64,000 bases of DNA from Acidimicrobiia bacterium (GCA_028285585.1 JANQOU010000001.1:23847-87846); one strand, 5' to 3'; shown: positions 25,274-34,998, counted from the first letter of the stretch. Notes: generated by a model not told the origin, from the sequence alone. Translations and numbers: made by a program.

Positions 25274-25538
25274 CGTGACTCCTACGGCAGAGGCTGGAAA
25301 CCAACGGCGGATTGGACCGCAGCTAAGGCACTCGGGCTTCGGAGCGCAACTGGATTGTCGAGATGTGTCCCGCCTCCGCATCGGCAAGCCCTCGAGCCAA
25401 GGTGTCAACGGCTTCTTGGCTTCCGAAATGGGCCGCCTCTGCTTCCGTCATGACAACAGCGGGTTGAGTAATGGGACGCTTCTCGAACGAAAGTTCTTCT
25501 GCCACCACATCAATGGTACCCGGGTAGCGTGCCCGGCA

Positions 25539-26417
25539 ATGGAGTACCGACGAATCCTGCTTCACGGCCAGCCGATCCGGGCCCATGTCGAAGGTGACGA
25601 GTTGGTCACAGGGAGTGGCGAGAGAGTGCCCATCGACGAGGCCGAGCACCTCCCGCCCGTCGAGCCGTCGAAGATCATCGCCACCCATCTCACCTACCGG
25701 AGCCGGGTCGACGAGTTCATGACCAAACTGCCGCCGGCGCCCACTTACTTCCACAAGCCGACCACGTCACTAAACGCCCACCTCGGCGAAGTGGTGCGGC
25801 CGCAGCGCTGCAAGTACCTCAACTTCGAAGGCGAGATCGCCATCGTCATCGGCTCGACTGCCTACGACATCTCCCAGGACGAAGCTGCCCGCCACATCGC
25901 CGGCTACACCATCGCCAACGACTACGGGCTCCACGACTTCCGCGACACCGACGCCGGATCGATGCTCCGGGTGAAAGGGTCGGACACCCTGTGCCCGCTC
26001 GGCCCGGGTCTGGTCACCGACTGGGATTTTCGCGACAAGCGGATCCGCACCCTGGTCAACGGCGAGGTCAAACAGGAGGCCAGCACCTCCGAGATGGAAT
26101 GGGACATGCACTACCTGGTGGCCGACATCGCCAGGACGATCACCCTCCTCCCCGGCGACGTGATCCTCAGCGGCACCCCGGCCGGGTCCCGGCCGGTCGA
26201 GCCGGGCGACGTCGTGACCGTTGCAGTCGACGGCTTGGGTGAACTGACGAATACCATCGTCTCCGGCGACGTCGCGGTCAGGCCCGAAGTCGGGGCACAG
26301 CCCAGCGACTCGGAGGAGGTCCTGTCGACCGCCCTCGGAGGAGACTGGGAATTCCGGGGCATCCGGGCACCGCAAGGGCCCGGTGCCAAGCACTACGAAT
26401 CGGAGGTGACGGAATGA
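25539..26417 (+). CDS. Fumarylacetoacetate hydrolase (FAH) family protein
   Basis: 292 residues from the ATG at 25539. The FAH fold is marked by a FEGEIAIVIG metal-binding segment, the YTIANDYGLHDF stretch, KGSDTLCPLGP and the DVILSGTPAGSRPVEPGD loop near the C-terminus. Members hydrolyse or decarboxylate beta-diketo or oxo acids with Mg2+ or Ca2+ (for example 2-hydroxyhepta-2,4-diene-1,7-dioate isomerase in aromatic catabolism). The substrate is not predictable here. Its stop overlaps the start of the C26 amidase gene (ATGA), so they form an operon. Confidence 0.88.
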   Translation: MEYRRILLHGQPIRAHVEGDELVTGSGERVPIDEAEHLPPVEPSKIIATHLTYRSRVDEFMTKLPPAPTYFHKPTTSLNAHLGEVVRPQRCKYLNFEGEIAIVIGSTAYDISQDEAARHIAGYTIANDYGLHDFRDTDAGSMLRVKGSDTLCPLGPGLVTDWDFRDKRIRTLVNGEVKQEASTSEMEWDMHYLVADIARTITLLPGDVILSGTPAGSRPVEPGDVVTVAVDGLGELTNTIVSGDVAVRPEVGAQPSDSEEVLSTALGGDWEFRGIRAPQGPGAKHYESEVTE

Positions 26418-27136
26418 GACCACTTGTTGGTGTTACCGCCTGGAGGCGCAACCTCGACACTTCGATCGGCATCGAGCCGCTCCAGACTTTGGCGACCCAC
26501 TACACCGACTCGCTGGTCGCCGCCGAGATGACCCCGATCATGTTCCCCAGCGGCCTCGACCCGGCAGAAGCAGACCGTCTCGTCGCCATGGTCGACGGGG
26601 TGCTCCTCTCCGGAGGTGACGACATCGACCCGGCGACCTACGGAGCAGAGAACACCGACTCGAAAGACATCGACAAGCGAGCCGACGAGTTCGAGATCGC
26701 AGTCATCGAAACGGCGCGCTCCCAGGACAAGCCGGTGCTCGCCATCTGCCGCGGGCTTCAGATCCTCAACGTGGCACTGGGCGGGACCCTGGCCCAAGAG
26801 GTGTTGTCATCGGGAACAGTCCACGAAGTCATCGACGACAACACCGACATGGACGAGCTGCAAGCCCGGAGACACGTCGTCCACCTCGAGGAAGACAGCA
26901 TCATCGCCGGCCTCTATGGGTCGACCGAAGCCAAGGTCAACACGCTCCATCATCAGGGCATCGGCGAGCTGTCCCCCGAGTTGATCGTCGAAGGTCGCAC
27001 CGAAGACGGGCTGGTCGAAGCCGCCCGCTGCCGGGGAGACTGGTGGGCGCTAGGTGTCCAATGGCACCCGGAGCGCATGGACGACGAGCACCAAGACATC
27101 TTCGACCTGTTCCGAGAGAAGATCAGCGGCGGCTAG
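26414..27136 (+). CDS. Gamma-glutamyl-gamma-aminobutyrate hydrolase-like class I amidase (peptidase C26)
   Basis: 240 residues. The nucleophile elbow CRGLQILNVALGG, the LHHQGI segment and ALGVQWHPE supply the Cys-His-Glu triad of C26/PuuD-type amidotransferase-like hydrolases, which split gamma-glutamyl amide bonds. GGAGGTG precedes the ATG, which overlaps the FAH stop. The pairing suggests joint catabolism of an amine or organic acid (inferred). It ends four bases into the convergent ArsR gene. Confidence 0.88.
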   Translation: MRPLVGVTAWRRNLDTSIGIEPLQTLATHYTDSLVAAEMTPIMFPSGLDPAEADRLVAMVDGVLLSGGDDIDPATYGAENTDSKDIDKRADEFEIAVIETARSQDKPVLAICRGLQILNVALGGTLAQEVLSSGTVHEVIDDNTDMDELQARRHVVHLEEDSIIAGLYGSTEAKVNTLHHQGIGELSPELIVEGRTEDGLVEAARCRGDWWALGVQWHPERMDDEHQDIFDLFREKISGG

Positions 27137-27465
27137 ACCGAAGCCGCCACAGGCGACAACGCGTCACGCACCTCGGCGAGACGGTCCCCGACCACGCTGT
27201 AGTGGATCCAGCGGCCACGCCGCTCGCCCTCGACCAAGCCCGCCTCGCGGAGAACCTTGAGATGATGCGAGATCGTCGGCTGGGAGAGACCCAACGGCTG
27301 CTCCAAGTCACAACCGCAGGCACTCCCGTCGGGAGCGGCGGCGAGCATCGAGACGATGCGGAGACGGACCGGGTCGGCCAGCGCCGAAAGCACCGGAGCC
27401 ATGTCGGAGGCCTGATCATCGTCGATGACCCCTTCAAAGAGAGGTGTGCAGCAGTAGTCCATCAA
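27133..27465 (-). CDS. ArsR-family transcriptional regulator
   Basis: 110 residues. A winged HTH with LGLSQPTISHHLKVLREAG is the recognition region. Cysteines lie at the N-terminus (MMDYCC) and at CGCDL just before the HTH. The second position matches the ELCVCDL-type metal/metalloid site of ArsR/CmtR sensors, so As(III) or a soft metal is a plausible ligand (inferred). No arsenic resistance or metal efflux gene is adjacent. Two ATGs in a row occur at the start. Confidence 0.88.
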   Translation of the reverse strand: MMDYCCTPLFEGVIDDDQASDMAPVLSALADPVRLRIVSMLAAAPDGSACGCDLEQPLGLSQPTISHHLKVLREAGLVEGERRGRWIHYSVVGDRLAEVRDALSPVAASV

Positions 27466-27504
27466 CGGAAATTGTAGCCGTAGATATCGATAGCGCTCAA
27501 TATG

Positions 27505-28281
27505 TCAATCGAGCAGCGCCGCCACCGACTGGCCCTCCCGGCAGTCGGGGAGGATCGGGCAGTACATGCACCACGGCCCGCCTTTCTTGGGCAGCTCCTG
27601 GTGTGACGACCACGCCGTGCGTATCTCATTGACAAGCTCGGCCACCTCCTCGGCAACGCCCTGGAGATCGGCGGTGCTGGGCACGGTGCGATACCTCTCG
27701 CCAGTGCGGACCGAGATCGCCTCCACATAAGAAGGCACGTCCTCCTCCTGGAGCGCCCACAGCAGCGCATAGAACATGAGCTGGTCCTCGGGCTCGCCCA
27801 GCTCGCCCGTCTTCCAATCGACGAGACGATGGCCGCCCAAGTCCTCCCGGTAGACCGCATCCACCTTGCCGACCAGTTGGATCTTGTCGTCGGTGAGATG
27901 CTCCAACTCGACCTCCGAGCCCTCGAACCCCTCCTCGGGAAGGTTGACGAAACGCTCGTAAAGGCCCCGCACCTCCTCGATGAGGCCGTTCAGGACCGAA
28001 GGCTTCATCTCCAGTCCGGCCATCTTGTAGTTGAGGCCCGAGCTGCCGATCTCCTCACGGCAAGCCTGGGCGAAATCATCAGGAGAAATCGGCCCGTCAT
28101 CGAGATGACGGCTGAAGATGCGATGCGCCAAAGTCCCCAGAAACGCCGGCTTGGTGTCCGGGCCGTAGACACCCTGAAGCCGGGCATTTGCAGAATCCGG
28201 GCACTTTTTCCACGCCATATACGTCGAAGCAGATAGACGAATGGGATCCCCGGCAATCACAGGTGGAATCGACACCGTCAT
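27505..28281 (-). CDS. PD-(D/E)XK nuclease (RecB/Cas4-like)
   Basis: 258 residues. The catalytic core is VDAVYRED...LVDWKTGE...QLMFYALLW, the RecB-type D...DxK...QxxxY nuclease motifs. An N-terminal Cys (KKCPDS) plus CMYCPILPDC at the C-terminus gives four cysteines placed like the 4Fe-4S cluster of AddB/Cas4. It probably processes DNA ends. No helicase or Cas gene is adjacent. The ATG lies in the loop of a perfect 9-bp inverted repeat (28269-28290). Confidence 0.85.
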   Translation of the reverse strand: MTVSIPPVIAGDPIRLSASTYMAWKKCPDSANARLQGVYGPDTKPAFLGTLAHRIFSRHLDDGPISPDDFAQACREEIGSSGLNYKMAGLEMKPSVLNGLIEEVRGLYERFVNLPEEGFEGSEVELEHLTDDKIQLVGKVDAVYREDLGGHRLVDWKTGELGEPEDQLMFYALLWALQEEDVPSYVEAISVRTGERYRTVPSTADLQGVAEEVAELVNEIRTAWSSHQELPKKGGPWCMYCPILPDCREGQSVAALLD

Positions 28282-28290
28282 CGGTGTCGA
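28269..28290. promoter_or_regulatory. Palindrome spanning the start codon of the PD-(D/E)XK nuclease gene
   Basis: TCGACACCG and CGGTGTCGA are perfect 9-base arms around TCAT, which is the start codon plus one base on the minus strand. It could be an operator, or an mRNA hairpin that hides the start. Function inferred. Confidence 0.4.
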
Positions 28291-28389
28291 GCGTATACCC
28301 CCGCCCGAGGTGGAGATGGTTCCGTTACAGCGCGCCCTGGCGGTACCATGCCCGCTCCAGGACCGAGGCCGGTTGGGGCGGCCTTCCCA

Positions 28390-30300
28390 ATGAGAAACAC
28401 CTTCCTCTTTCGCATAAACCCCTTCCTCGCGGCCGCGGTCATCGTCGGTGTGTTCTTTGCCGTCCTCTTCTCGACTTACGGCCTGACCCGGGCCTTCTCC
28501 GCCGGTGAGGTGATGGGCCGAGTCGAGGTGTCCGGGACCGCACTCGGCGGGCTGACCCGGGATCAGGCCCTGAACACGATGGTCGGCGTCGAAGACGAGT
28601 ATCTGGCCACCACACTCAATGTCTCCCTCGACGACGAGACCGTTCCCGTGCTACCGCCGGTCACCGGCTTCGACATCGACGAAGAAGCCATCGTCGACGA
28701 GGCGCTGAAGATCGGACGTGAGGGAAACGCCTCCAACCAGTTCCTCTGGTGGCTCAGCAACATCTTCTCGACCAACGAAGTCGAGCTGACCGGCTCCGTA
28801 GACCCCGAAGCGCTCGAGATCCTGTTCGACCAATGGGACGCCGACGTGATCGGGATGCCGGCAAGCCTCGGGTCACTCGAACTGGTCGACGGAGTGGTGA
28901 ACCCCGTGTACCCCGCACCCGGCACCGGTGTCGACCGCGACGCCGCACCCGGCCTGATGCTCACAGCCATGCTCGAGAACAACGGGCTGACCCCCGTCTT
29001 GCCCACCGTGCGGATCATCCCCAAGCTGAGTGACGCCGACGTCGACGAGGCACTCGCCGAAGCCAATCAACTGCTCTCCGGCGACATCCGGCTCCTCTAC
29101 ACCGGCAGCGAAATCGTCTTCACCGTCGAACAGCTCGTCGAGGCCTACCGCACCGAGACCATCGCCGAAGGCGCACCGCAGATCATCAACTTCTTCGACC
29201 CCGACATCATCAACAGGTACCTGATCCCGGTCCGCGCCCTGTTCGAAGCCGCACCGGTCAACGCCGAGTTCGTCATCGAAGGTGACGAGATCAGAGTCGA
29301 GCCGGGCCTGCGCGGGACACGCATCGACCAGAACGAAGCAGCGCTGCGTCTCTACGTCGCCGGGATCTCCGACGACCGCACCGGCCAGCTCGCCCTCGTC
29401 GAAGACGCCGACCCCGAAGTGACCACCGAGGCGCTGGAGTCGCTCGGCATCAACCACCTGGTCTCGTCGTTCACCACCTACCACCGCTGCTGTGAGAGCC
29501 GGGTCACCAACATCCAGACCTTCGCCGACACAGTCGACGGCGTCATCGTGCTGCCCGGCGAGGAGTTCTCACTCAACGGCCACGTCGGTCAGCGGACCAC
29601 CGCAGGCGGGTACCTGCCCGCCGGGACGATCGTCGCCGGAGAGCTGCAAGACACGGTCGGCGGCGGCGTCAGCCAGTTCGCCACCACCATCTACAACGCC
29701 ATCTTCTGGGGCGGCTACGAGGACATCGACCACAAGCCCCACTCGTACTACTTCAGCCGCTACCCGGAGGGCATCGAAGCCACCATCAGCTGGCTCACTC
29801 CCGACCTGGTGTTCCGCAACAACGACACCGAAGCTGTCCTGATCGACACCGTCTACAGCGGCGACTCGATCACAGTCAGGTTCTTCGGCGACAACGACGG
29901 CCGGATCGTCAAAGGCGACCAGCGCAGCGGCAACACCAACATCGAAGTGATCGCCGAAGGCGGGCCCAACGCTCTCTGGGTGGAAGGCGAAGTCAGTGGC
30001 CGCTTTGCCCGGACCAGCCCCCGCGAGCCGCGCTACAAGCCCAACGAGGCGCTGGGCGTGGACGAGGTGATCCAGACCCAGTCGGAGCGTGGCGGGTGGA
30101 GTGTGAACGTGACCCGACGAATCCTCTTGGGAGGGGCAACCCTGGTCTCCACCCAAGAGTGGACGGTCCGCTACTCACCAACATTTGCTGTGTTCGAGGT
30201 CCATCCGTGCATGGTCCCGGGCCAAGAGGAGACCTGCCCGACCACGACCACTTCGACAACAACTCCTCCAACAACCTCGACAAGCGCCCCTCCGCCGTAA
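28390..30300 (+). CDS. VanW-family protein with N-terminal anchor
   Basis: 636 residues from the ATG at 28390; another ATG 14 codons upstream (28348) is possible. A hydrophobic helix follows MRNTFLFRINPF, so the body is extracytoplasmic. Middle parts resemble the peptidoglycan-binding repeats found before VanW domains (VEVSGTALGGLTRDQAL). The VanW domain (about residues 365-500) shows GEEFSLNGHVGQRT and VGGGVSQFATTIYNA. The C-terminus ends in a Thr/Pro-rich tail. VanW proteins are linked to the cell wall; the biochemical activity is unsettled. Confidence 0.87.
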   Translation: MRNTFLFRINPFLAAAVIVGVFFAVLFSTYGLTRAFSAGEVMGRVEVSGTALGGLTRDQALNTMVGVEDEYLATTLNVSLDDETVPVLPPVTGFDIDEEAIVDEALKIGREGNASNQFLWWLSNIFSTNEVELTGSVDPEALEILFDQWDADVIGMPASLGSLELVDGVVNPVYPAPGTGVDRDAAPGLMLTAMLENNGLTPVLPTVRIIPKLSDADVDEALAEANQLLSGDIRLLYTGSEIVFTVEQLVEAYRTETIAEGAPQIINFFDPDIINRYLIPVRALFEAAPVNAEFVIEGDEIRVEPGLRGTRIDQNEAALRLYVAGISDDRTGQLALVEDADPEVTTEALESLGINHLVSSFTTYHRCCESRVTNIQTFADTVDGVIVLPGEEFSLNGHVGQRTTAGGYLPAGTIVAGELQDTVGGGVSQFATTIYNAIFWGGYEDIDHKPHSYYFSRYPEGIEATISWLTPDLVFRNNDTEAVLIDTVYSGDSITVRFFGDNDGRIVKGDQRSGNTNIEVIAEGGPNALWVEGEVSGRFARTSPREPRYKPNEALGVDEVIQTQSERGGWSVNVTRRILLGGATLVSTQEWTVRYSPTFAVFEVHPCMVPGQEETCPTTTTSTTTPPTTSTSAPPP

Positions 30301-30311
30301 GCGGCCTGGGG

Positions 30312-30608
30312 TCACTCCTCTTCGTCGTAGAAGCGGAGGAAGCTGTGGGTGGTGTCAGTGACCGTTCCCGCCGAGTCCTCGTCCCAGCCACCGGGCCGAC
30401 GAACCGTCACCACGTTCTGAATCACGTGTACATGGTCGATGCCGAGACCGAGGTCGAACAGCCGGGAAGCAAGAACTCCCGGAACACCCTCCCCAGGATC
30501 GCCCGGCTCGATGACATGGCCGTCCTGGCCGGTGAAGCTGCGGTCGGTGTCGATGATGAGCACGTCACCCATCTTCACCGTGTCTTTGATCTCGACGTTC
30601 TGACCCAT
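30312..30608 (-). CDS. Hypothetical protein
   Basis: 98 residues, acidic, soluble, without signal or membrane segment. It begins MGQNVEIKDTVKMGDVLIID. I do not recognise it. It is the last gene on the strand after pyruvate kinase, 15 bases downstream of the pyk stop, so it may be co-transcribed with it. Convergent with the VanW gene. Confidence 0.6.
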   Translation of the reverse strand: MGQNVEIKDTVKMGDVLIIDTDRSFTGQDGHVIEPGDPGEGVPGVLASRLFDLGLGIDHVHVIQNVVTVRRPGGWDEDSAGTVTDTTHSFLRFYDEEE

Positions 30609-30623
30609 CAGCGCTGATCGTAA

Positions 30624-32066
30624 CTAGCCGCCAAGCCCACCGGAAAGCTCACCGATCCGGTGCACCTTCACCAGGTTGGTCGAAGCCTGATAGTTCGGAG
30701 GCACGCCACCGACCATCACCACCCGCTCCCCCATCTCGGCGACACCGTCTGCCTGGAGATGCTGGGCGGCCTGGGCGATCTCCTCGTCGGTCGAATCTTT
30801 GCGCTCGAACGAGTGGGGCGTCACCCCGCGGAATAGGGCCATACGTCTCAGCGTCGACTCGTTCGGGGTGAAGGCGACAATCTGCTGGCTGGGGCGATAC
30901 TTGGAGATGAGCCTTGCTGTAGAGCCTGACTCGGTGAAAGCGACGATGGTGTTGGCACCCACGTTCTGGGCGATTTGGACAGCACCATGGGCCACAGCAG
31001 AAGCGATGTTGCTCTCCTCGCCGACAAAGCCGACACTCTCCTCACCCCTCTCGACAAGGGTCCCCTCCTCCACGGTGACGCAGATCCGCGCCATCACCGC
31101 CACCGTCTCGGCCGGGTAATCGCCGACAGCCGTCTCACCCGAAAGCATCACCGCATCGGTGCCGGAGAGAACCGCGTTGGCGACGTCGGTCACTTCGGCC
31201 CTGGTCGGCCTGGTGTTGTGCGTCATCGACTCCAGCATCTCGGTAGCGGTCACCGAGATGTCACCGGCGGCGTTGGCCCGTCTCAGGATGTCGGCCTGGA
31301 TCAACGGGAGACGCTCCAACGGGAGCTGCACGCCCAGGTCGCCGCGGGCCACCATGACCCCGGACGACTCTTCGATTATCTCGTCGAGGTTGTCCAGCGC
31401 CTGAGCCAGCTCGATCTTGGCGATCACCGGGGCGTCACCAGCGAGAGCGGACACTGCCCTGACATCGGCGGCGGACCGGACGAACGACGCCGCGACGTAG
31501 TCGACGCCGAGCCGCTTGCCGAACTCGAGGTCCCGCTCGTCTTTCGGGGTGATGTTGTCGACAGAAAGCTCACTGTCAGGAAAGGCCACGCCCTTGTGGT
31601 CGGCGAGCACCCCGCCCACGACCACTTCGGCGCGGAGGCAAGTGTCGGTGACATCGGCGACGACAAGCTGGACCAGCCCGTCAGCAAGGATCACGCGATG
31701 GCCGGGCTTCACATCTTGGAGAAGGGCCGGGTAACCGACGGGGACCAGGCCCGGACCGCCCTCACCATTCTCCGCCACCAGCTCGACGGTGCTGTCGTTG
31801 TCGAGCGTGATCTCGCCACTTGGGAATTTGCCGACACGGAGCTTGGGGCCCTGAATGTCCTGCATTACGGCAACCGTGCGCCCCAATGAAGCGGCGGCTT
31901 CGCGGACCCAGCTCAGCTTCTGACGATGAACGTCGTGATCGCCGTGGGAGAAGTTGAGACGAGCCACGTCCATCCCTGCGGCGACCAGCGCATGCACCGA
32001 CTCGGCGCTGGCTGTGGACGGCCCCAGAGTGGCGATGATCTTGGTCCTGCGTTGCACGAGGGCCAC
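30624..32066 (-). CDS. pyk: Pyruvate kinase
   Basis: 480 residues, a usual length. The signatures TKIIATLGPS and ARLNFSHGDH at the N-terminus, MQDIQGPKLRVG, the catalytic-loop KIELAQALDNLDEI (Lys), and ARGDLGVQLPLERLPLIQ are all present. It converts PEP and ADP to pyruvate and ATP, the last step of glycolysis. It follows gatB by 14 bases on the same strand, so it may belong to the gatCAB transcript. Confidence 0.97.
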   Translation of the reverse strand: MALVQRRTKIIATLGPSTASAESVHALVAAGMDVARLNFSHGDHDVHRQKLSWVREAAASLGRTVAVMQDIQGPKLRVGKFPSGEITLDNDSTVELVAENGEGGPGLVPVGYPALLQDVKPGHRVILADGLVQLVVADVTDTCLRAEVVVGGVLADHKGVAFPDSELSVDNITPKDERDLEFGKRLGVDYVAASFVRSAADVRAVSALAGDAPVIAKIELAQALDNLDEIIEESSGVMVARGDLGVQLPLERLPLIQADILRRANAAGDISVTATEMLESMTHNTRPTRAEVTDVANAVLSGTDAVMLSGETAVGDYPAETVAVMARICVTVEEGTLVERGEESVGFVGEESNIASAVAHGAVQIAQNVGANTIVAFTESGSTARLISKYRPSQQIVAFTPNESTLRRMALFRGVTPHSFERKDSTDEEIAQAAQHLQADGVAEMGERVVMVGGVPPNYQASTNLVKVHRIGELSGGLGG

Positions 32067-32080
32067 GCTAACCGCGTCGA

Positions 32081-33532
32081 CTAGCCGCTCAGCTTCTCCC
32101 GGAGCAGCTGATTGACCAGCTTGGGGTCTGCCTTGCCCTGCGTGGCGCGCATCACCTGGCCGACGAGGAACCCGACGACCTTCTGCTCACCACCCTGATA
32201 GGTCTCGATGGCGTCCGGATTGGCGGCGAGCACTTCGTCGACCGCTGCTTCCAGCGCCTTTGTGTCGGAGATCTGAACCAGGTCGCGAGCCTCCGCCACC
32301 TGACGGGCGCCGCCCTCGCCGCTGAGCATCCCGTCGAGGACATCCTTGGCCGCCGAAGCCGAGACCACGCCGTCGGCGACGATGCCGACCAGCTCGGCCA
32401 GGTCGGCTCCGGCGAGAGGCAGGTCGGGAGCTTCGGTCTCGGTGCGCCGGAGCCACGCCGTCACCTCACCGGTGAGCCAGTTCGCCGCGGCACGGGGATC
32501 GGCCCCGGCGACGGCCGCCTCGTCGAAGACGCCTCGCAGCTTGGCTGGTGCCGCCGAGAGAACCGATGCCGAGTCGGAGTCCAGGCCGGCCTCGACGTAT
32601 CGCTCGAGTCGCTGCGCCGGCAGCTCTGGCAGCGTGGACCGCACCTCCTCGACCCAGACGTCGCCCATCACCATGGGAACCAGGTCGGGCTCGGTGAAAT
32701 AGCGGTAGTCGGAAGAGCCCTCCTTGGTCCGCATCGAGTGGGTGACGTCGCCTTCCTCGTCCCAATGACGGGTTTCCTGGACCACTTCGCCGCCGTCGGA
32801 GACGACCTCGACCTGGCGTTTGATCTCGTAGTCGACAGCGCGTTCAAGAGACCGGAAAGAGTTCATGTTCTTGATCTCGACCTTGGTGCCGAAAGCCTCG
32901 ATACCCTCGGGTCGGATCGAGACGTTGGCGTCGAACCTGATCGACCCTTCCTCGAGCCGGGCGTCCGAAACCCCAAGCTCGGCGACGAGAGCCCGCAGCT
33001 CCTGGGCGTACGCCCGCGACTCAGCGGCACTGCGGATGTCAGGCTTCGAGACGATCTCGACGAGGGGCACACCGGAGCGGTTGAAGTCGAGCAGCGTCGA
33101 CTCGGCCGAGTGGATCCGGCCACCTTCGCCGACGTGGGTCGACTTGCCGGTGTCTTCCTCCATGTGGGCACGCTCGATTCCGACCCGTGTCGTCTCGCCG
33201 TCGACCGTCACGTCGAGGAAACCGTCGTGGCAAACCGGGATGTCGTACTGGCTCACCTGATAGTTCTTGGGCAGGTCGGCGTAGAAGTAGTTCTTGCGGT
33301 GGAAAACGGAGCGCTCGGATACCTCACAGTTGAGGGCCATCCCGATCGCCATGATCCACTCGATGGCCTGGCGGTTGGTCACGGGAAGAGCGCCGGGCAG
33401 GCCGAGGCAAGTCGGGCAGATGTTGGTGTTCGGCTCCGCCCCGAAGCCGACCGCGCAGCCGCAGAACATCTTCGACTCGGTGGCAAGCTCGACATGGACC
33501 TCGATGCCGATTACTGGCTCGTAAGCGGTCAT
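32081..33532 (-). CDS. gatB: Asp-tRNA(Asn)/Glu-tRNA(Gln) amidotransferase subunit B
   Basis: 483 residues. The N-terminal cradle domain opens YEPVIGIEVHVELAT and contains CPTCLGLPGALP. Later come the YRYFTEPDLVP motif and the C-terminal helical YqeY-like tail that grips the tRNA. GatCAB amidates Glu-tRNA(Gln) and/or Asp-tRNA(Asn) on the ribosomal supply path. The start overlaps the gatA stop by four bases. Confidence 0.97.
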   Translation of the reverse strand: MTAYEPVIGIEVHVELATESKMFCGCAVGFGAEPNTNICPTCLGLPGALPVTNRQAIEWIMAIGMALNCEVSERSVFHRKNYFYADLPKNYQVSQYDIPVCHDGFLDVTVDGETTRVGIERAHMEEDTGKSTHVGEGGRIHSAESTLLDFNRSGVPLVEIVSKPDIRSAAESRAYAQELRALVAELGVSDARLEEGSIRFDANVSIRPEGIEAFGTKVEIKNMNSFRSLERAVDYEIKRQVEVVSDGGEVVQETRHWDEEGDVTHSMRTKEGSSDYRYFTEPDLVPMVMGDVWVEEVRSTLPELPAQRLERYVEAGLDSDSASVLSAAPAKLRGVFDEAAVAGADPRAAANWLTGEVTAWLRRTETEAPDLPLAGADLAELVGIVADGVVSASAAKDVLDGMLSGEGGARQVAEARDLVQISDTKALEAAVDEVLAANPDAIETYQGGEQKVVGFLVGQVMRATQGKADPKLVNQLLREKLSG

Positions 33533-34998
33533 TCCGCCACCACCGGAATCTCGGGCCGGGCGTCGAACCCTGCGAGTCGCTCGACTTCGGCAGCGACACC
33601 GAAGAGGACTTCCTCTCCGAGAGCGGGCGCCATCACGTGGAAGCCGATGGGGAGGCCTTGACCGTCGAGCCCGATCGGTACCGAGATGGCTGGGTCGCCA
33701 GCCAGGTTCATGGGGATGGTGCAGATGTCGGCGAGGTACATCGACAACGGCTCGTCGACACGGTCACCGGCTTTGAAGGCGACGGTGGGGCTGGTCGGCG
33801 AGACCAGGACGTCGACCGACTGATAGGCCCGCTCCAAATCCTCCTGCACCGCGGCACGGACCTTCTGGGCTTGGCCGTAGAAGGCGTCGTAGTAGCCGGC
33901 GGATAGGGCGTAGGTGCCGAGGAGAACTCGCCTCACCACCTCGGGACCGAAGCCTTCCGCCCGGGTCCTGGCCATCAGCTCCTCGGTGGTCGAGCCGTCG
34001 GCCCTATGCCCGTACCTGATGCCGTCGAAGCGGGCCAGGTTGGCCGACGCCTCGGCAGGGGCGATCAGGTAGTAGGCGGACATGGCGATGTCGAAGGTGG
34101 GCAGGGAAACCTCGACGATCTCCGCCCCGGCGCTGTGAAGCTGCTCGACCATCTCAGCAACAGCCGACTCGACATCGGGCTCGTAGCCCTCACCCGCGAG
34201 CTCTTTGACCACACCAATCTTCAGCCCTTCGACACCCTTGCTGAGAGCCGCCCGAGGGTCGGGGTACTCGCCGGAGAAGGAGGTCGAGTCCAGCGGGTCG
34301 TGACCCCAGATCGTCTCTAGGGTTGCGGCGGCGTCCTCGACACTCTTCGACAGCGGGCCGATCTGATCCAGAGACGAGGCAAAAGCGATCAAGCCGTACC
34401 TGCTCACCGTGCCGTAGGTGGGCTTCATCCCCACGATGCCAGTAAGGGAGGCGGGCTGACGGATCGAGCCGCCGGTGTCAGAGCCGAGCGCTGTGAACGC
34501 CGACCCGGCGGCCACCGCAGCGGCCGACCCGCCGGAGGAGCCGCCCGGTATCCGTCCGATGTCCCACGGATTGAAAGAGGGGCCATAGGCGGAGTTCTCG
34601 GTTGACGAGCCCATGGCGAACTCGTCGAGGTTGGTCTTGCCGATCAGCACCGCACCGCCGTCCCGCATCTTGGTGACGACCGTTGCGTCGTAGGGAGGGA
34701 CGTACCCGGCGAGGATCTGACTCGAAGCGGTGGTCTCCAGCCCTCGGGTGCACATGTTGTCCTTGAGAGCGATCGGGATCCCGTGGAGAGGGCCGCGGTC
34801 CTTCCCCTCGGCCAGCTCGGCATCAGCCTGGGCAGCAGATTCCAGGGCGCCGTCACGGTCGATGTTGAGAAAGGCGTGAAGCTGCGCCTCGGTGCGGGAG
34901 GCGCGGTCGAGCACCGCCTCCACCAGCTCTGTCGATGTGGTCGAACCGGAGCGGAGCCGCTCGCCGGCGGCGACGACCGTGAGATCGGTGACTGTCAT
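33529..34998 (-). CDS. gatA: Asp-tRNA(Asn)/Glu-tRNA(Gln) amidotransferase subunit A
   Basis: 489 residues of the amidase-signature family. The Lys-cisSer-Ser triad regions are visible: IALKDNMCTRG (Lys), GGSSGGSAAAVAAG (linker) and GSDTGGSIRQPA (nucleophilic Ser). It hydrolyses glutamine to feed ammonia to GatB. It lies between gatC and gatB with 4-bp overlaps on both sides. Confidence 0.97.
   Translation of the reverse strand: MTVTDLTVVAAGERLRSGSTTSTELVEAVLDRASRTEAQLHAFLNIDRDGALESAAQADAELAEGKDRGPLHGIPIALKDNMCTRGLETTASSQILAGYVPPYDATVVTKMRDGGAVLIGKTNLDEFAMGSSTENSAYGPSFNPWDIGRIPGGSSGGSAAAVAAGSAFTALGSDTGGSIRQPASLTGIVGMKPTYGTVSRYGLIAFASSLDQIGPLSKSVEDAAATLETIWGHDPLDSTSFSGEYPDPRAALSKGVEGLKIGVVKELAGEGYEPDVESAVAEMVEQLHSAGAEIVEVSLPTFDIAMSAYYLIAPAEASANLARFDGIRYGHRADGSTTEELMARTRAEGFGPEVVRRVLLGTYALSAGYYDAFYGQAQKVRAAVQEDLERAYQSVDVLVSPTSPTVAFKAGDRVDEPLSMYLADICTIPMNLAGDPAISVPIGLDGQGLPIGFHVMAPALGEEVLFGVAAEVERLAGFDARPEIPVVAE

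Noticed and set aside
25323..25451. Minus-strand 42-codon frame upstream of the DUF2442 gene
   Set aside because: No ribosome-binding site, no family resemblance, and it is too short to support as a gene.
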